64,000 nucleotides of DNA, from positions 1 to 64,000 of the forward strand of contig VBOW01000021.1 of NCBI GenBank assembly GCA_005893275.1, written 5' to 3'. The position numbers and the translations under genes were made by a program. The DNA comes from Candidatus Eisenbacteria bacterium (lineage in GTDB: Bacteria; Eisenbacteria; RBG-16-71-46; SZUA-252). Each line of letters opens with the position of its first letter. The stretch's first letter is position 1. This document shows positions 35,786 through 44,289 of this stretch, piece after piece. The notes under the pieces are model-generated. The model saw only the letters and a program-made list of their open reading frames with translations. It was not told the DNA's origin and searched no databases.

Positions 35786-38608
35786 ATGCCGTTTCGACGA
35801 TCCTCGCGCCGCCGCCCATTTGAGTCGGCCGCCCCGATCGCGGCCGTACTGCTCGGGGTAACGCTCCTCGTTTCCGCGGCGAGTCGATCCGCCGCGCAGC
35901 CGCGCGAGCGGCAACGGCGGGATCCGCGCGGGGAGACCGCCCCAAGGCTGCCCAGGAATGTGGAACGGCTCGACTCGCTCGGCGGCATCACCCAGTACCG
36001 CCTCAAGTCGAACGGCATGGCGATCCTTCTTGCCCGGAACGACGCCGCTCCCGTCGTCACGTTCGAGGTGGTCTATCACGTCGGATCCCGGAACGAAGCC
36101 CCCGGCAACACCGGCTCGGCCCATCTTCTCGAGCATCTCCTCTTCAACAAAAGCACCAAGAACTTTGGTCGAGCCCTCGGGCACAAGACCTTTCAGGAGG
36201 TCTTGTTTCAGGCAGGGTGCGACTACTCCTCCACCAACATGAGCACCTGGTACGACCGGATGAACGGGTATTCGACGCTCCCTTCGGACAAGCTCGAGCT
36301 CGCGATGAAGATCGAAGCGGACCGACTCGGGCGCGCGCTGATCCTCGACGCGGAGCGGCAGCCCGAAATGACGGTCGTCCGGAACGAATACGAGATCGGG
36401 GAGAATGATCCTTCCCAGGCCCTCTACAAGGCGGTCATCGGCGCGGCCATCACGGCTCATCCCTATCACTGGGACACGATCGGGTACCGCTCCGACATCG
36501 AGGGCGTCTCGACCGAGACGCTGCGCCAGCATTACAAGGACTTCTTCTGGCCGGATAACGCCGAGGCCGTCCTCGTGGGGGACTTCGATCCGCTCACGGC
36601 GCTTCGGATGTTCGACCGCGAGTTCGGCTCCTTCCCCCGGTCCCCGAAGCCGATCCCGTCCGTTATCACGGTCGAGCCACCGCAGGAGGGTGAGCGGCGG
36701 GTCATCGTCAAGAGGCCGGGCCAGGTGGGGCTGGTGGAGATCGGATTCATGCGTCCGAGCTCCCTCCACCCCGACTTCATCCCCCTCGACGTGCTCGCCA
36801 CGATCCTCGGCTGGGGTGTCAACTCGCGGCTGTACCAGGCGCTCGTCGAGAAGGGCCTTGCGACGGAGGTGAGCGCGAGCAACTACACGCTCCGCGACCC
36901 GTTTCCCATTCTGATCGACGCCACCGTCGCTCACGGCGTGAGCCACCAGAAGGTGGAGGATGCCACGAAAGCCGCGCTCTACGCGGTCGGGAGCACGGGC
37001 GTCACCCCCGTGGAGCTCGCGCGCGCGAAGAGCCAACTCGAGGTCTCCGTGATCCGAGGCCGCGACGGGACCTACGAGCTCGCCTCGAGCCTCGGGGAAG
37101 CGGTGGCGTCGGCGGACTGGAAGTGGTTCGTGCGCTACGTGGAGACGATGAAGCGCGTCACGCCCGAGGACGTTCAACGAGTGGCCGCGACCTACCTGAT
37201 CCCCGATCACGCCACCGTCGGCTGGTTCGTTCCGTCCAAGGCCGACGAGAAGAAACCCCAGAAAGCCGCCGGCACGGGCGGCTCGACGGAGTCCTCCGCA
37301 TCGAGCGGGACGAGCGCGACGGGGCCGGCTCACGAGACGTTCGCGCAGCGAACGCTCCACCGGGTGCTGGGGAGCGGGATCACGCTCGACGTCCTGGCGA
37401 ATCACGCCGTCCCGACGGTGGCGGTGCACGGGATCGTGCTGGCCGGCCGGATGCACACGCCGCGCGAAAAGCCGGCGCTGGCCCAGCTCACCGCGATGAT
37501 GCTGGAGCGCGGCACGAAAACCCACGACAAGCGCGCGATCGCGGCGCTCCTCGACGGAGTGGGAGCCCGGCTTCACGTCGTGAGCGACATGTACGGGGCG
37601 ACGATCCAGGGATCCTCCCTGTCGCGCGACACGAGACTTCTCCTCTCCGTCCTGGCGGAGGAGATGGGGAGTCCCGCCTTCCCCGATTCCGAGCTCAAGA
37701 AGGCCAAGGCCGAAATGAGGACCGACGTGCTCCGGGCGTTCGACGACACGCGCCAGCGTGCGTTCGACCGGCTGACCCAGGTCGCCTTCCCGGCGGGCCA
37801 TCCCTACCGGGCCCCCTCCAAAGACGAGATGCTCGCGAGCATCGACGATGCGCGTCCCACGGACCTCGACGCCTTCCACAAGGACCGCTACGTCGGCGCC
37901 TCAACCTATCTCGCGATCGTGGGAGATGTCGATCCGGAGCGGGTGGCCGCCCTCGCGGACTCCCTTCTCGGCGAGCTTCCGCGCGGGTCGCGCCCGGACC
38001 TCGGCGTGGCGCGCGCCGACCGGGGGCAACCCGCGCGAGAGGCGGTCACGCTGCGCGGAAAAGCCAATATGGACCTCATGTTTGGAGCGACGAGCGGGCT
38101 GAGGCGGCAGGACCCGGACTACGAAGCGAGCCTCGTCGCCAACGCGGCGCTCGGACAGAGCTCCCTCTCGTCCCGCCTTGGACTGCGGGTTCGCGATACG
38201 GAGGGGCTCACGTACAGCATCTATTCACGCTTCACGATGACCGACTACCTGGACGGCGTCTGGCTCGCCGATGTCGCGGTCGCGCCCAGCAATCTCGGGA
38301 AGGCCATGAAGTCGACGCGCGAGGTCATCGAGAGCTACTGCAGGGATGGGATTACGGAGGAGGAGGTCGCGACGCAGAAGAGCTTCTTCGCGGGAAATTA
38401 CCAGGTCCAGCTGGCGACCAACGCCGGCACGGCACAGGCGCTCGCGGTGGCGGAGAAGTTCGGCTATGGGCCGGCCTATCTCGACGAGTTTCCGGATCGC
38501 GTGAGGCGCGTCTCGCGGGACCAGGTCAACGCGGCGATTCGCGCGCATCTCGATCCTGCGAAGCTCAACGTCATCGTCGCCGGGGACCTGGACAAGCTCC
38601 CGGAGTAG
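35786..38608 (+). CDS. Secreted M16-family zinc peptidase, two-domain form
   Basis: The product is 940 residues with an Arg-rich N-terminus and a hydrophobic export segment (PIAAVLLGVTLLVSAASRSAA). The first M16 domain has the inverted zinc motif His113-x2-Glu116-His117 (HLLEH) and a downstream Glu ligand candidate at Glu201 (VRNEYE). The second half repeats the M16 fold (about 520-930) without a zinc motif, as in pitrilysin/insulysin-like or PqqL-like enzymes, where it shapes the chamber. GAAAGGAG precedes the ATG at 35786; a longer reading would run back through the tRNA-Glu gene and is not credible. It probably degrades peptides in the periplasm or outside the cell. Confidence 0.92.
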   Translation: MPFRRSSRRRPFESAAPIAAVLLGVTLLVSAASRSAAQPRERQRRDPRGETAPRLPRNVERLDSLGGITQYRLKSNGMAILLARNDAAPVVTFEVVYHVGSRNEAPGNTGSAHLLEHLLFNKSTKNFGRALGHKTFQEVLFQAGCDYSSTNMSTWYDRMNGYSTLPSDKLELAMKIEADRLGRALILDAERQPEMTVVRNEYEIGENDPSQALYKAVIGAAITAHPYHWDTIGYRSDIEGVSTETLRQHYKDFFWPDNAEAVLVGDFDPLTALRMFDREFGSFPRSPKPIPSVITVEPPQEGERRVIVKRPGQVGLVEIGFMRPSSLHPDFIPLDVLATILGWGVNSRLYQALVEKGLATEVSASNYTLRDPFPILIDATVAHGVSHQKVEDATKAALYAVGSTGVTPVELARAKSQLEVSVIRGRDGTYELASSLGEAVASADWKWFVRYVETMKRVTPEDVQRVAATYLIPDHATVGWFVPSKADEKKPQKAAGTGGSTESSASSGTSATGPAHETFAQRTLHRVLGSGITLDVLANHAVPTVAVHGIVLAGRMHTPREKPALAQLTAMMLERGTKTHDKRAIAALLDGVGARLHVVSDMYGATIQGSSLSRDTRLLLSVLAEEMGSPAFPDSELKKAKAEMRTDVLRAFDDTRQRAFDRLTQVAFPAGHPYRAPSKDEMLASIDDARPTDLDAFHKDRYVGASTYLAIVGDVDPERVAALADSLLGELPRGSRPDLGVARADRGQPAREAVTLRGKANMDLMFGATSGLRRQDPDYEASLVANAALGQSSLSSRLGLRVRDTEGLTYSIYSRFTMTDYLDGVWLADVAVAPSNLGKAMKSTREVIESYCRDGITEEEVATQKSFFAGNYQVQLATNAGTAQALAVAEKFGYGPAYLDEFPDRVRRVSRDQVNAAIRAHLDPAKLNVIVAGDLDKLPE

Positions 38609-38612
38609 GCGG

Positions 38613-38634
38613 CCTCGCCCCGGCCCGAGCGAGG
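38613..38634. terminator. Hairpin between convergent genes
   Basis: CCTCGC (38613-38618) pairs with GCGAGG (38629-38634) around a 10-base loop, in the 29-base gap between the convergent M16 and cytochrome genes. There is no T-tract, so it is at best a weak bidirectional terminator. Confidence 0.35.
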
Positions 38635-38637
38635 TCC

Positions 38638-41484
38638 CTACCGCACGAGCGTCATGGCGCGCGTGCGAACGGTGCCGCCGACCGCGAGCCGATAGAAGTA
38701 GCGCCCGCTCGCGACCGCGGCGCCGCGGTCATTCCGCCCGTCCCAGCGCGCGCGATAGACACCCGGAGGCTGCGCCGCGTCCACCAGGGTCCGGACGAGC
38801 CGGCCCGAGGCGTCGAATACCCGCAGCGAGACGCGCCCACCGGGACCCGCATCGTAAGGGATCACCGTCTGGGGATTGAACGGGTTCGGGCGGTTCTGCT
38901 CCAGGCGGGCGACGCGCGGCGCTCCCGCGCCCGCCACCGCCGTGACCGCGGGAATCGAGGTTGGATCCCATGGCCTGGAACCCAGGGCCAGCTCCCAGCG
39001 ATCCCGGTATCCGTCGCGGTCTCGATCGATCGCCATTCTCATGCCCGAGTTTGGAGGAACGCCCATATACGTGATCTCTCCCCCGTTCGTGGCCCACGAC
39101 CGCAAGGTATCCGTCGGGATCGTGCCCTCGGGGTTCAAGTCGCTGATGAACGTGTGGCCGGGCTGATACAAGAATCCTTTCATGATGCCGCCGATTCTCC
39201 CATGGGCAATGAGGTCGCAGTTTCCAAGATCGGCTTCGAGGTAGAGCGAGTCGAGGAGAGCCGTGGTCGCGGGGGCGTTCTTTGTGGCGCCGTTGATCGT
39301 CAGCTCCCTCCCCACCGAAGGCGCCGTCCCCGTGTCGAAGGAGAGCAGGAACGCCTCGATCTCGTAGCGCGCCATGGTGTCCGGGAAGCTGAACACCGGG
39401 AACCTCAGGAAATTCACGATGTTGTCGACCGAGCCGTCGTGGAGGAACCCAAACCCTCGCTTCTGCGCTCCGGAGGCGCGCGTGAATCCGGTCTTTTGAT
39501 ACATGTTTCGAAGCTGAGGCACTTTGAAATCCTGGCTCTCTTGCAGGATCGGTCCCGGGAAAATCACGCGATCCGTTCCCGTGGGCAGCGAGTGGCAGGT
39601 AGCGCACGGCTGTCCCCCGTCGTGAGGCCGGGATTCGAACTCGACGCGGCCCGAATCGGCGAGGGCCGTGAATTTGCGATTCAAGGTCTGATTGGGGTTC
39701 GGCGGATAGACCACCGTCATGATGAAGTCGTTGTACTTCTGCATGTCGGTCGTCGAGAGCGAATCGGGCGCTCCCATCAGGTTCACGAACGCGGGATTGA
39801 AGCGCGTGAAATCCAACCGGTCCCCGCGCCAGTGGAACGGCGGCGTGTCCGAGAGACCGCGCAGCGATTGGGTCGTCATCGGACCCTTCAAGGGATGGAC
39901 CTGTCTCCCGGCGATCTGGAGACTCGGATCCATCCGTCCCTGAGGATTCCCGAGATCCCAGGCGATGTTGTCGAAGTTCCCGCCCACGTGGCAGCTCGCG
40001 CAGGCGAGGTCCCCATGGGCGGAGATGTTGCCGTCGTAGAGGAACCGCCTGCCGCCTCGCACCTCGGGCGGGCTCGGATCGAAACGGAGCGCCACCTCCC
40101 CGATTTTCGTCTCGGTGTCGGTATCCAGGATCGCGATCGAGTTGGTGAACCGGTTCAGCGCGAAGAGCTGGTGGCGCGCGGCGTCGAGGGCGAGCCCGGC
40201 GGGGCCGCGAGGCTCCCCGGGCGCGATCCCGGGAGGCGAGGGCACGCCCCCGGTGGCCATCCTGTTCGTGACGCCTCCCGATAGATTCAGCACGCCCACC
40301 TTGCTCGACCCCATCGCCGCGACATAGGCCTTGGCTCCCGTCGAGCTCACGACGATGTCCGTGGGCTCGGCGAGGCTCAAGTCGCGCTCGGACTGGGGTC
40401 CGGGGCTCACCGTGTAATTGATGTGGTCGTTCAGGTGGACCGGGGTCACCGTCCCCGCTCCTCCCGAACCGATCAGGGTCACCTGGTCTTTCGCGAAACG
40501 CCCCCTAAGATTTGGCTCGAAGCGGGTCCGGTTCGCGGCATCGGTGTTGGTGACGTAGAGCGTCCCGGTCGAGGGATCGACCGCGATGTTGAACATGTTC
40601 GTGCCGACGTTCGAGACATTGGAGGTCACCGCGCCCGTGTTCGCGTTGAGCACCGCGACGTCCACGTCGGGGAGGGAGAAGCCGGCCGGAACGCCCGCGT
40701 CCCACACCTTGGGCGTCGGGAGCCCGTCGTCGATCCAATGGGTCCCGTTCCACTGGACGATCACGCCCACGGCGGGCGCGGGGGGGAGACCTGGATCCAT
40801 GGGGGGATTCGGAGGCGATGGCCCGCCCAGCGCGGTCACCGTCTGGGCTCCGATGATCGTGGTCCGGTTTCCCGCATCGAGCACGCTGACGTAAACCTGC
40901 GAGCCCCCGGAGCCGCCGACCGCAAGCGCCCGGGGGTGACGACCGAAGATCGGAGTCGGAGCGAACGCGGGCGCGAGCGTGGCGGGATTGAATGCTTTGA
41001 CCGCGTCCTCCCCGCTCACGCAGACGAACGCGCGCTCCGGGCTCCCGGCGAACGCCACGTCGGTCGGCTCGTCCCCCACGCGGAGCGTCCCCCGCACGCT
41101 CAGCGTTTTCAAATCGACGACGCTCACGTCGTCCGAGAGGTGATTCACGACCCATGCGACGCTGTCGTTTTGGGCGCGGACCGAGACGGGCTCGAGCCCC
41201 ACGGGCACTTCACCGAGCGTATCCAGCGCTCCGGGGCCGATCGCGAACACCTCGAGCCGCGCGTCGGGAGTATTCAGCGCGAGGAGCTTCGTTCCATCGG
41301 GCGTGATCGCCAGCGGGTGCACCTGGAGCGATTCGAAGTTGCGAAAATCCGGAACCACCGGAGTCGAGGAGCGCGAATCATGCGGGCGAAGGGTGATCGA
41401 CAGGAGAAGGAGCGGGGGTATCAACGCGAGAAGAAAGCACGCGGCCCTGCGCCGGCGGACGGATCGGATGCGCTCTGCAAACAC
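38638..41484 (-). CDS. Exported YVTN-type beta-propeller fused to a di-haem cytochrome c module and FlgD-like C-terminus
   Basis: The product is 948 residues. A membrane anchor or signal (about 11-32) follows RRRR. Residues about 50-470 form a seven-blade-like propeller with YVTN-style units (DVSVVDLKTLSVRGTLRVGD). Two haem-c sites follow: Cys495-A-S-Cys498-His499 and Cys627-A-T-Cys630-His631, in a region like the cytochrome c peroxidase/MauG family. The last 85 residues are the FlgD-type module (NRPNPFNPQTVIPYD) ending MTLVR. The GTG start is preceded by GGGAGGTCCCCC and its own strong promoter. A peroxidase-like or electron-transfer role on the cell surface is plausible but unproven. Confidence 0.87.
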   Translation of the reverse strand: MFAERIRSVRRRRAACFLLALIPPLLLLSITLRPHDSRSSTPVVPDFRNFESLQVHPLAITPDGTKLLALNTPDARLEVFAIGPGALDTLGEVPVGLEPVSVRAQNDSVAWVVNHLSDDVSVVDLKTLSVRGTLRVGDEPTDVAFAGSPERAFVCVSGEDAVKAFNPATLAPAFAPTPIFGRHPRALAVGGSGGSQVYVSVLDAGNRTTIIGAQTVTALGGPSPPNPPMDPGLPPAPAVGVIVQWNGTHWIDDGLPTPKVWDAGVPAGFSLPDVDVAVLNANTGAVTSNVSNVGTNMFNIAVDPSTGTLYVTNTDAANRTRFEPNLRGRFAKDQVTLIGSGGAGTVTPVHLNDHINYTVSPGPQSERDLSLAEPTDIVVSSTGAKAYVAAMGSSKVGVLNLSGGVTNRMATGGVPSPPGIAPGEPRGPAGLALDAARHQLFALNRFTNSIAILDTDTETKIGEVALRFDPSPPEVRGGRRFLYDGNISAHGDLACASCHVGGNFDNIAWDLGNPQGRMDPSLQIAGRQVHPLKGPMTTQSLRGLSDTPPFHWRGDRLDFTRFNPAFVNLMGAPDSLSTTDMQKYNDFIMTVVYPPNPNQTLNRKFTALADSGRVEFESRPHDGGQPCATCHSLPTGTDRVIFPGPILQESQDFKVPQLRNMYQKTGFTRASGAQKRGFGFLHDGSVDNIVNFLRFPVFSFPDTMARYEIEAFLLSFDTGTAPSVGRELTINGATKNAPATTALLDSLYLEADLGNCDLIAHGRIGGIMKGFLYQPGHTFISDLNPEGTIPTDTLRSWATNGGEITYMGVPPNSGMRMAIDRDRDGYRDRWELALGSRPWDPTSIPAVTAVAGAGAPRVARLEQNRPNPFNPQTVIPYDAGPGGRVSLRVFDASGRLVRTLVDAAQPPGVYRARWDGRNDRGAAVASGRYFYRLAVGGTVRTRAMTLVR

Positions 41485-41544
41485 GGGGGACCTCCCAGAG
41501 GACGCCGGGCTGGCTGCGGCCGGAGCGTCCTGACCTAAACCCTA

Positions 41545-41573
41545 ATTATATCACTTCTTGCCCATGCTTGCAA
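41545..41573 (-). promoter_or_regulatory. Strong candidate promoter for the propeller-cytochrome gene
   Basis: Minus strand TTGCAA (41573-41568), 17 bases, perfect TATAAT (41550-41545). The -10 overlaps the last codons and stop of the upstream glycosyltransferase gene. Predicted leader about 53 bases. Confidence 0.7.
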
Positions 41574-42760
41574 TCCCTCGCCGGGCGCTCCACAGCTCCC
41601 TGGTCCTCGAGTCTCCTCCGGTGCGCCGCGTACGCCTGCCCTAGTAGCCTCCGCATCCCCGACCCGTAACGCTCGCGGCTGAAACGAACCGCCTGACGGC
41701 GCAGCGCCGCCGGGTCAAAGGAACGCCGCGTCACCTCCCGCATGGCGCTCTCGAGGGATGCTTCGCTCGGCTCGTCGAAGAGGATCCCGGTCTCCTTCGT
41801 CACCGTTTCGAGCGCGCCTCCCCTCGCGAGGGCGATCGCCGGCCGGCCGCACGCGAGCGCCTCCAGCGGCGCGATCCCGAAATCTTCCTCGTGCGCCTGA
41901 ATCAGCGCACGGCAGGAGCGATAGGCGTCCCGCAGCGCCTCCATCGAGACCCACTCTTCGAACGTGACGGTCGGGCCCGCGATCGAGCGAAGCCTCCTCA
42001 AGTCCGGTCCGGAGCCGATCACTCGAAGCTTCGCGCCCATCCGATTCGCCGCGCGGATCGTGAGATCGACCCCCTTGTAGGGCACGAGCGCGGAGACCGT
42101 GAGAAAGGCCGCGTCTTTCCCTGGAGCCGCGTCCCCCGGCGTGAAGAATTCCGTGTCCACGGGGGGGTAAACGACGAGGGCGGGACGGCGGTAGTGCTTC
42201 CAGATGCGATCGCGGACGTTGAGCGAGTTCCCGACGAATAGATCGACACGATCGGAGCTCAGCCGGTCCCACAGACGGAATCGATGGGCGATCCAGGGGC
42301 CCAGGAGCCGTTCGAGCGCCCCCGCGCGCCCGGGCGCGAAGTACTCGGAGTACAGATCCCAGAAGTATCGGACCGGGGTGTTGCAGTAGCACACATGAAG
42401 CGTGTCGGCGCGCGTGACCACGCCCTTGGCCGCACAGTGGCTGATGGAGACGACGAGATCATAGCCGCTCAGGTCGAAGGATTCGATCGCATGGGGATAC
42501 ACGGGGACGAACCACCGGTAGCGGCGTCGGCCCATCGGGAGCCTCGCGATCCACGATTCGTGGATCGGATGCGACTCGATCGTCCGGGAGAGGTGCCCTT
42601 TCCAATGGACGAGCGTGTACACGCGCGCTCGCGGGAACATCTCACAGAGCACTTCCAGGCACTTTTCGCCGCCGCGCATCCCGGTCAGCCAATCGTGGAC
42701 CAGCGCGACGCGCAGCGAGTCCAGTCCGACGGATGGGGGTGTCGGGGTCGGCTCGCTCAC
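41546..42760 (-). CDS. Glycosyltransferase, GT4 family
   Basis: Retaining GT-B glycosyltransferase of 404 residues. The N-terminal domain begins LRVALVHDWLTGMRGGEK. The C-terminal nucleotide-sugar domain has VSALVPYKGVDL, LRVIGSGPD and the GT4 acid motif EEDFGIAPLEALACGRP. No membrane segments are seen. The GTG start overlaps the gltX stop by four bases (GTGA). It probably adds a sugar to a cell-surface glycan; acceptor and donor cannot be read from the sequence. Confidence 0.9.
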   Translation of the reverse strand: MSEPTPTPPSVGLDSLRVALVHDWLTGMRGGEKCLEVLCEMFPRARVYTLVHWKGHLSRTIESHPIHESWIARLPMGRRRYRWFVPVYPHAIESFDLSGYDLVVSISHCAAKGVVTRADTLHVCYCNTPVRYFWDLYSEYFAPGRAGALERLLGPWIAHRFRLWDRLSSDRVDLFVGNSLNVRDRIWKHYRRPALVVYPPVDTEFFTPGDAAPGKDAAFLTVSALVPYKGVDLTIRAANRMGAKLRVIGSGPDLRRLRSIAGPTVTFEEWVSMEALRDAYRSCRALIQAHEEDFGIAPLEALACGRPAIALARGGALETVTKETGILFDEPSEASLESAMREVTRRSFDPAALRRQAVRFSRERYGSGMRRLLGQAYAAHRRRLEDQGAVERPARDCKHGQEVI

Positions 42761-44238
42761 GCGGCAGGCGCCGGGAATTGAGCCGCAAGCCGATCCGCCG
42801 CGTCGCGCAGACGCTTCACGGTCTTCTCTCGGCCCAGGAGCAGGATCACGTCGAATATTCCGGGACTCACCTTTTTCCCCGTGAGGGCGATCCGGGCCGG
42901 CATGATCACCTCCCCGGCCTTCACTCCCTCGGAGGATGCGAGCCCACGAACGGCCCTCTCGATCGGATCGTGCTCGAAAGGCTCCACCTCGGAGAGCACG
43001 GTCGCGAGCTTCTTGAGGCGCGCGGCCGCGTGCGGGTTCGCGACGAGCTCCGCCCAGGGTTGGGGCTCGGGCTCGACCCGGTCCACGTAGAGATAGGCGG
43101 CGTACTCCGGGAACTGTCGCGGGCGTTTCATGCGGTCTCCGACCGCGGCGACCGCCCGCTCGAGAAACGCGCGGTCGGCGATCGCGGACTCGGGCAGGGC
43201 CCCACTCTGCTTAAGATTCGAAGCCACCATGTCCGCGCGCGTGGAGAGCGGGAGCGCCCGGAAGTACTCTCCGTTCATCCAGTCCAGCTTCTCGTAGTTG
43301 AAGATCGCCGGATTCTTCGAGACCCGGTCGAGCGTGAACACCTCGACCAGCTCATCCAGCGTGAACATCTCGCGCTCGCCGTCGAAGGCCCAGCCCAGGA
43401 GGGCGAGGAAATTCACCATCGCCGCCGGCAGGATTCCGTCGTCCCGGAACGCCGTGACCGAGACGGCGCCGTGGCGTTTGGAAAGCCGCGCGCCGTCCGG
43501 ACCCAGGATCATGGGAAGATGCCCGAATCGCGGGGGCGGCGCGCCGAGCGCCGCGTAGAGCTGAATCTGCCGCGGCGTGTTCGAGATATGGTCGTCGCCG
43601 CGCAGCACGTGGGTGATCTCCATCGCGGCATCGTCCACGACGGCCGCGAAGTTGTACGTCGGATGCTGATCCGCGCGCAGGATGACGAGGTCGTCGAGGG
43701 TGCTGTTTTGGAACGTGACCCTGCCGCGCACCTCGTCCTCCCAGGACGTTTCCCCCTCGGGCATGAAAAATCGAAGAGCGAAGGGCTCTCCTCGTTCGGC
43801 GCGCGCGCTGGACTCCTCCCTGGGGAGCCGGAGGCAGGTGCGGTCGTACTTGGGCGGCTCCCCGCGCGCGAGAGCCTCCTCGCGCTTCCGCTTCAGGTCT
43901 TCGGGATCGCAGAAGCAGCGGTAGGCTTTCCCCGCGGCGAGCAGGTGCGCGGTGGCCTTGGCGTAGCGCGCGAGCCTCTCGCTCTGAAAATAGGGGCCGA
44001 AGGGGCCGCCCACCTCCGGGCCCTCGTCCCAGCCGAGCCCGAGCCACCTGAGACCGTCCAAGATTCCGCCCAGCGCCTCCTCGACATTCCGGTCCTGGTC
44101 GGTGTCCTCGATCCGGAGCACGAAGGCGCCGCCGTGCTTGCGCGCAAAAAGATAATTGAAGAGCGCCGTCCGCGCGTTGCCGACGTGGAGATATCCGGTC
44201 GGGCTCGGCGCGAATCGCACGCGTACGGGTGAAGCCAT
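42757..44238 (-). CDS. gltX: Glutamyl-tRNA synthetase
   Basis: Class I synthetase that charges tRNA-Glu; many such enzymes also charge tRNA-Gln when glutaminyl-tRNA synthetase is missing. The HIGH-type motif is PTGYLHVGNART and the KMSKS-type motif is GARLSKRHGAV. The C-terminal helical anticodon-binding domain begins after about residue 320. The length of 493 residues is usual. AGGAAAGGACCGGGGG lies upstream of the ATG. It is 6-9 kb from the two tRNA genes it may serve. Confidence 0.97.
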   Translation of the reverse strand: MASPVRVRFAPSPTGYLHVGNARTALFNYLFARKHGGAFVLRIEDTDQDRNVEEALGGILDGLRWLGLGWDEGPEVGGPFGPYFQSERLARYAKATAHLLAAGKAYRCFCDPEDLKRKREEALARGEPPKYDRTCLRLPREESSARAERGEPFALRFFMPEGETSWEDEVRGRVTFQNSTLDDLVILRADQHPTYNFAAVVDDAAMEITHVLRGDDHISNTPRQIQLYAALGAPPPRFGHLPMILGPDGARLSKRHGAVSVTAFRDDGILPAAMVNFLALLGWAFDGEREMFTLDELVEVFTLDRVSKNPAIFNYEKLDWMNGEYFRALPLSTRADMVASNLKQSGALPESAIADRAFLERAVAAVGDRMKRPRQFPEYAAYLYVDRVEPEPQPWAELVANPHAAARLKKLATVLSEVEPFEHDPIERAVRGLASSEGVKAGEVIMPARIALTGKKVSPGIFDVILLLGREKTVKRLRDAADRLAAQFPAPAA

Positions 44239-44289
44239 CCCCCGGTCCTTTCCTCTCGTGATGGAATGGGTGCCGCGGCGAGAAGCCGC

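Noticed and set aside
37123-40284. 1053-codon open frame on the plus strand
   Set aside because: It runs out of frame through the M16 gene and then antisense to the cytochrome gene. The composition is shadow-like and there is no binding site or motif.
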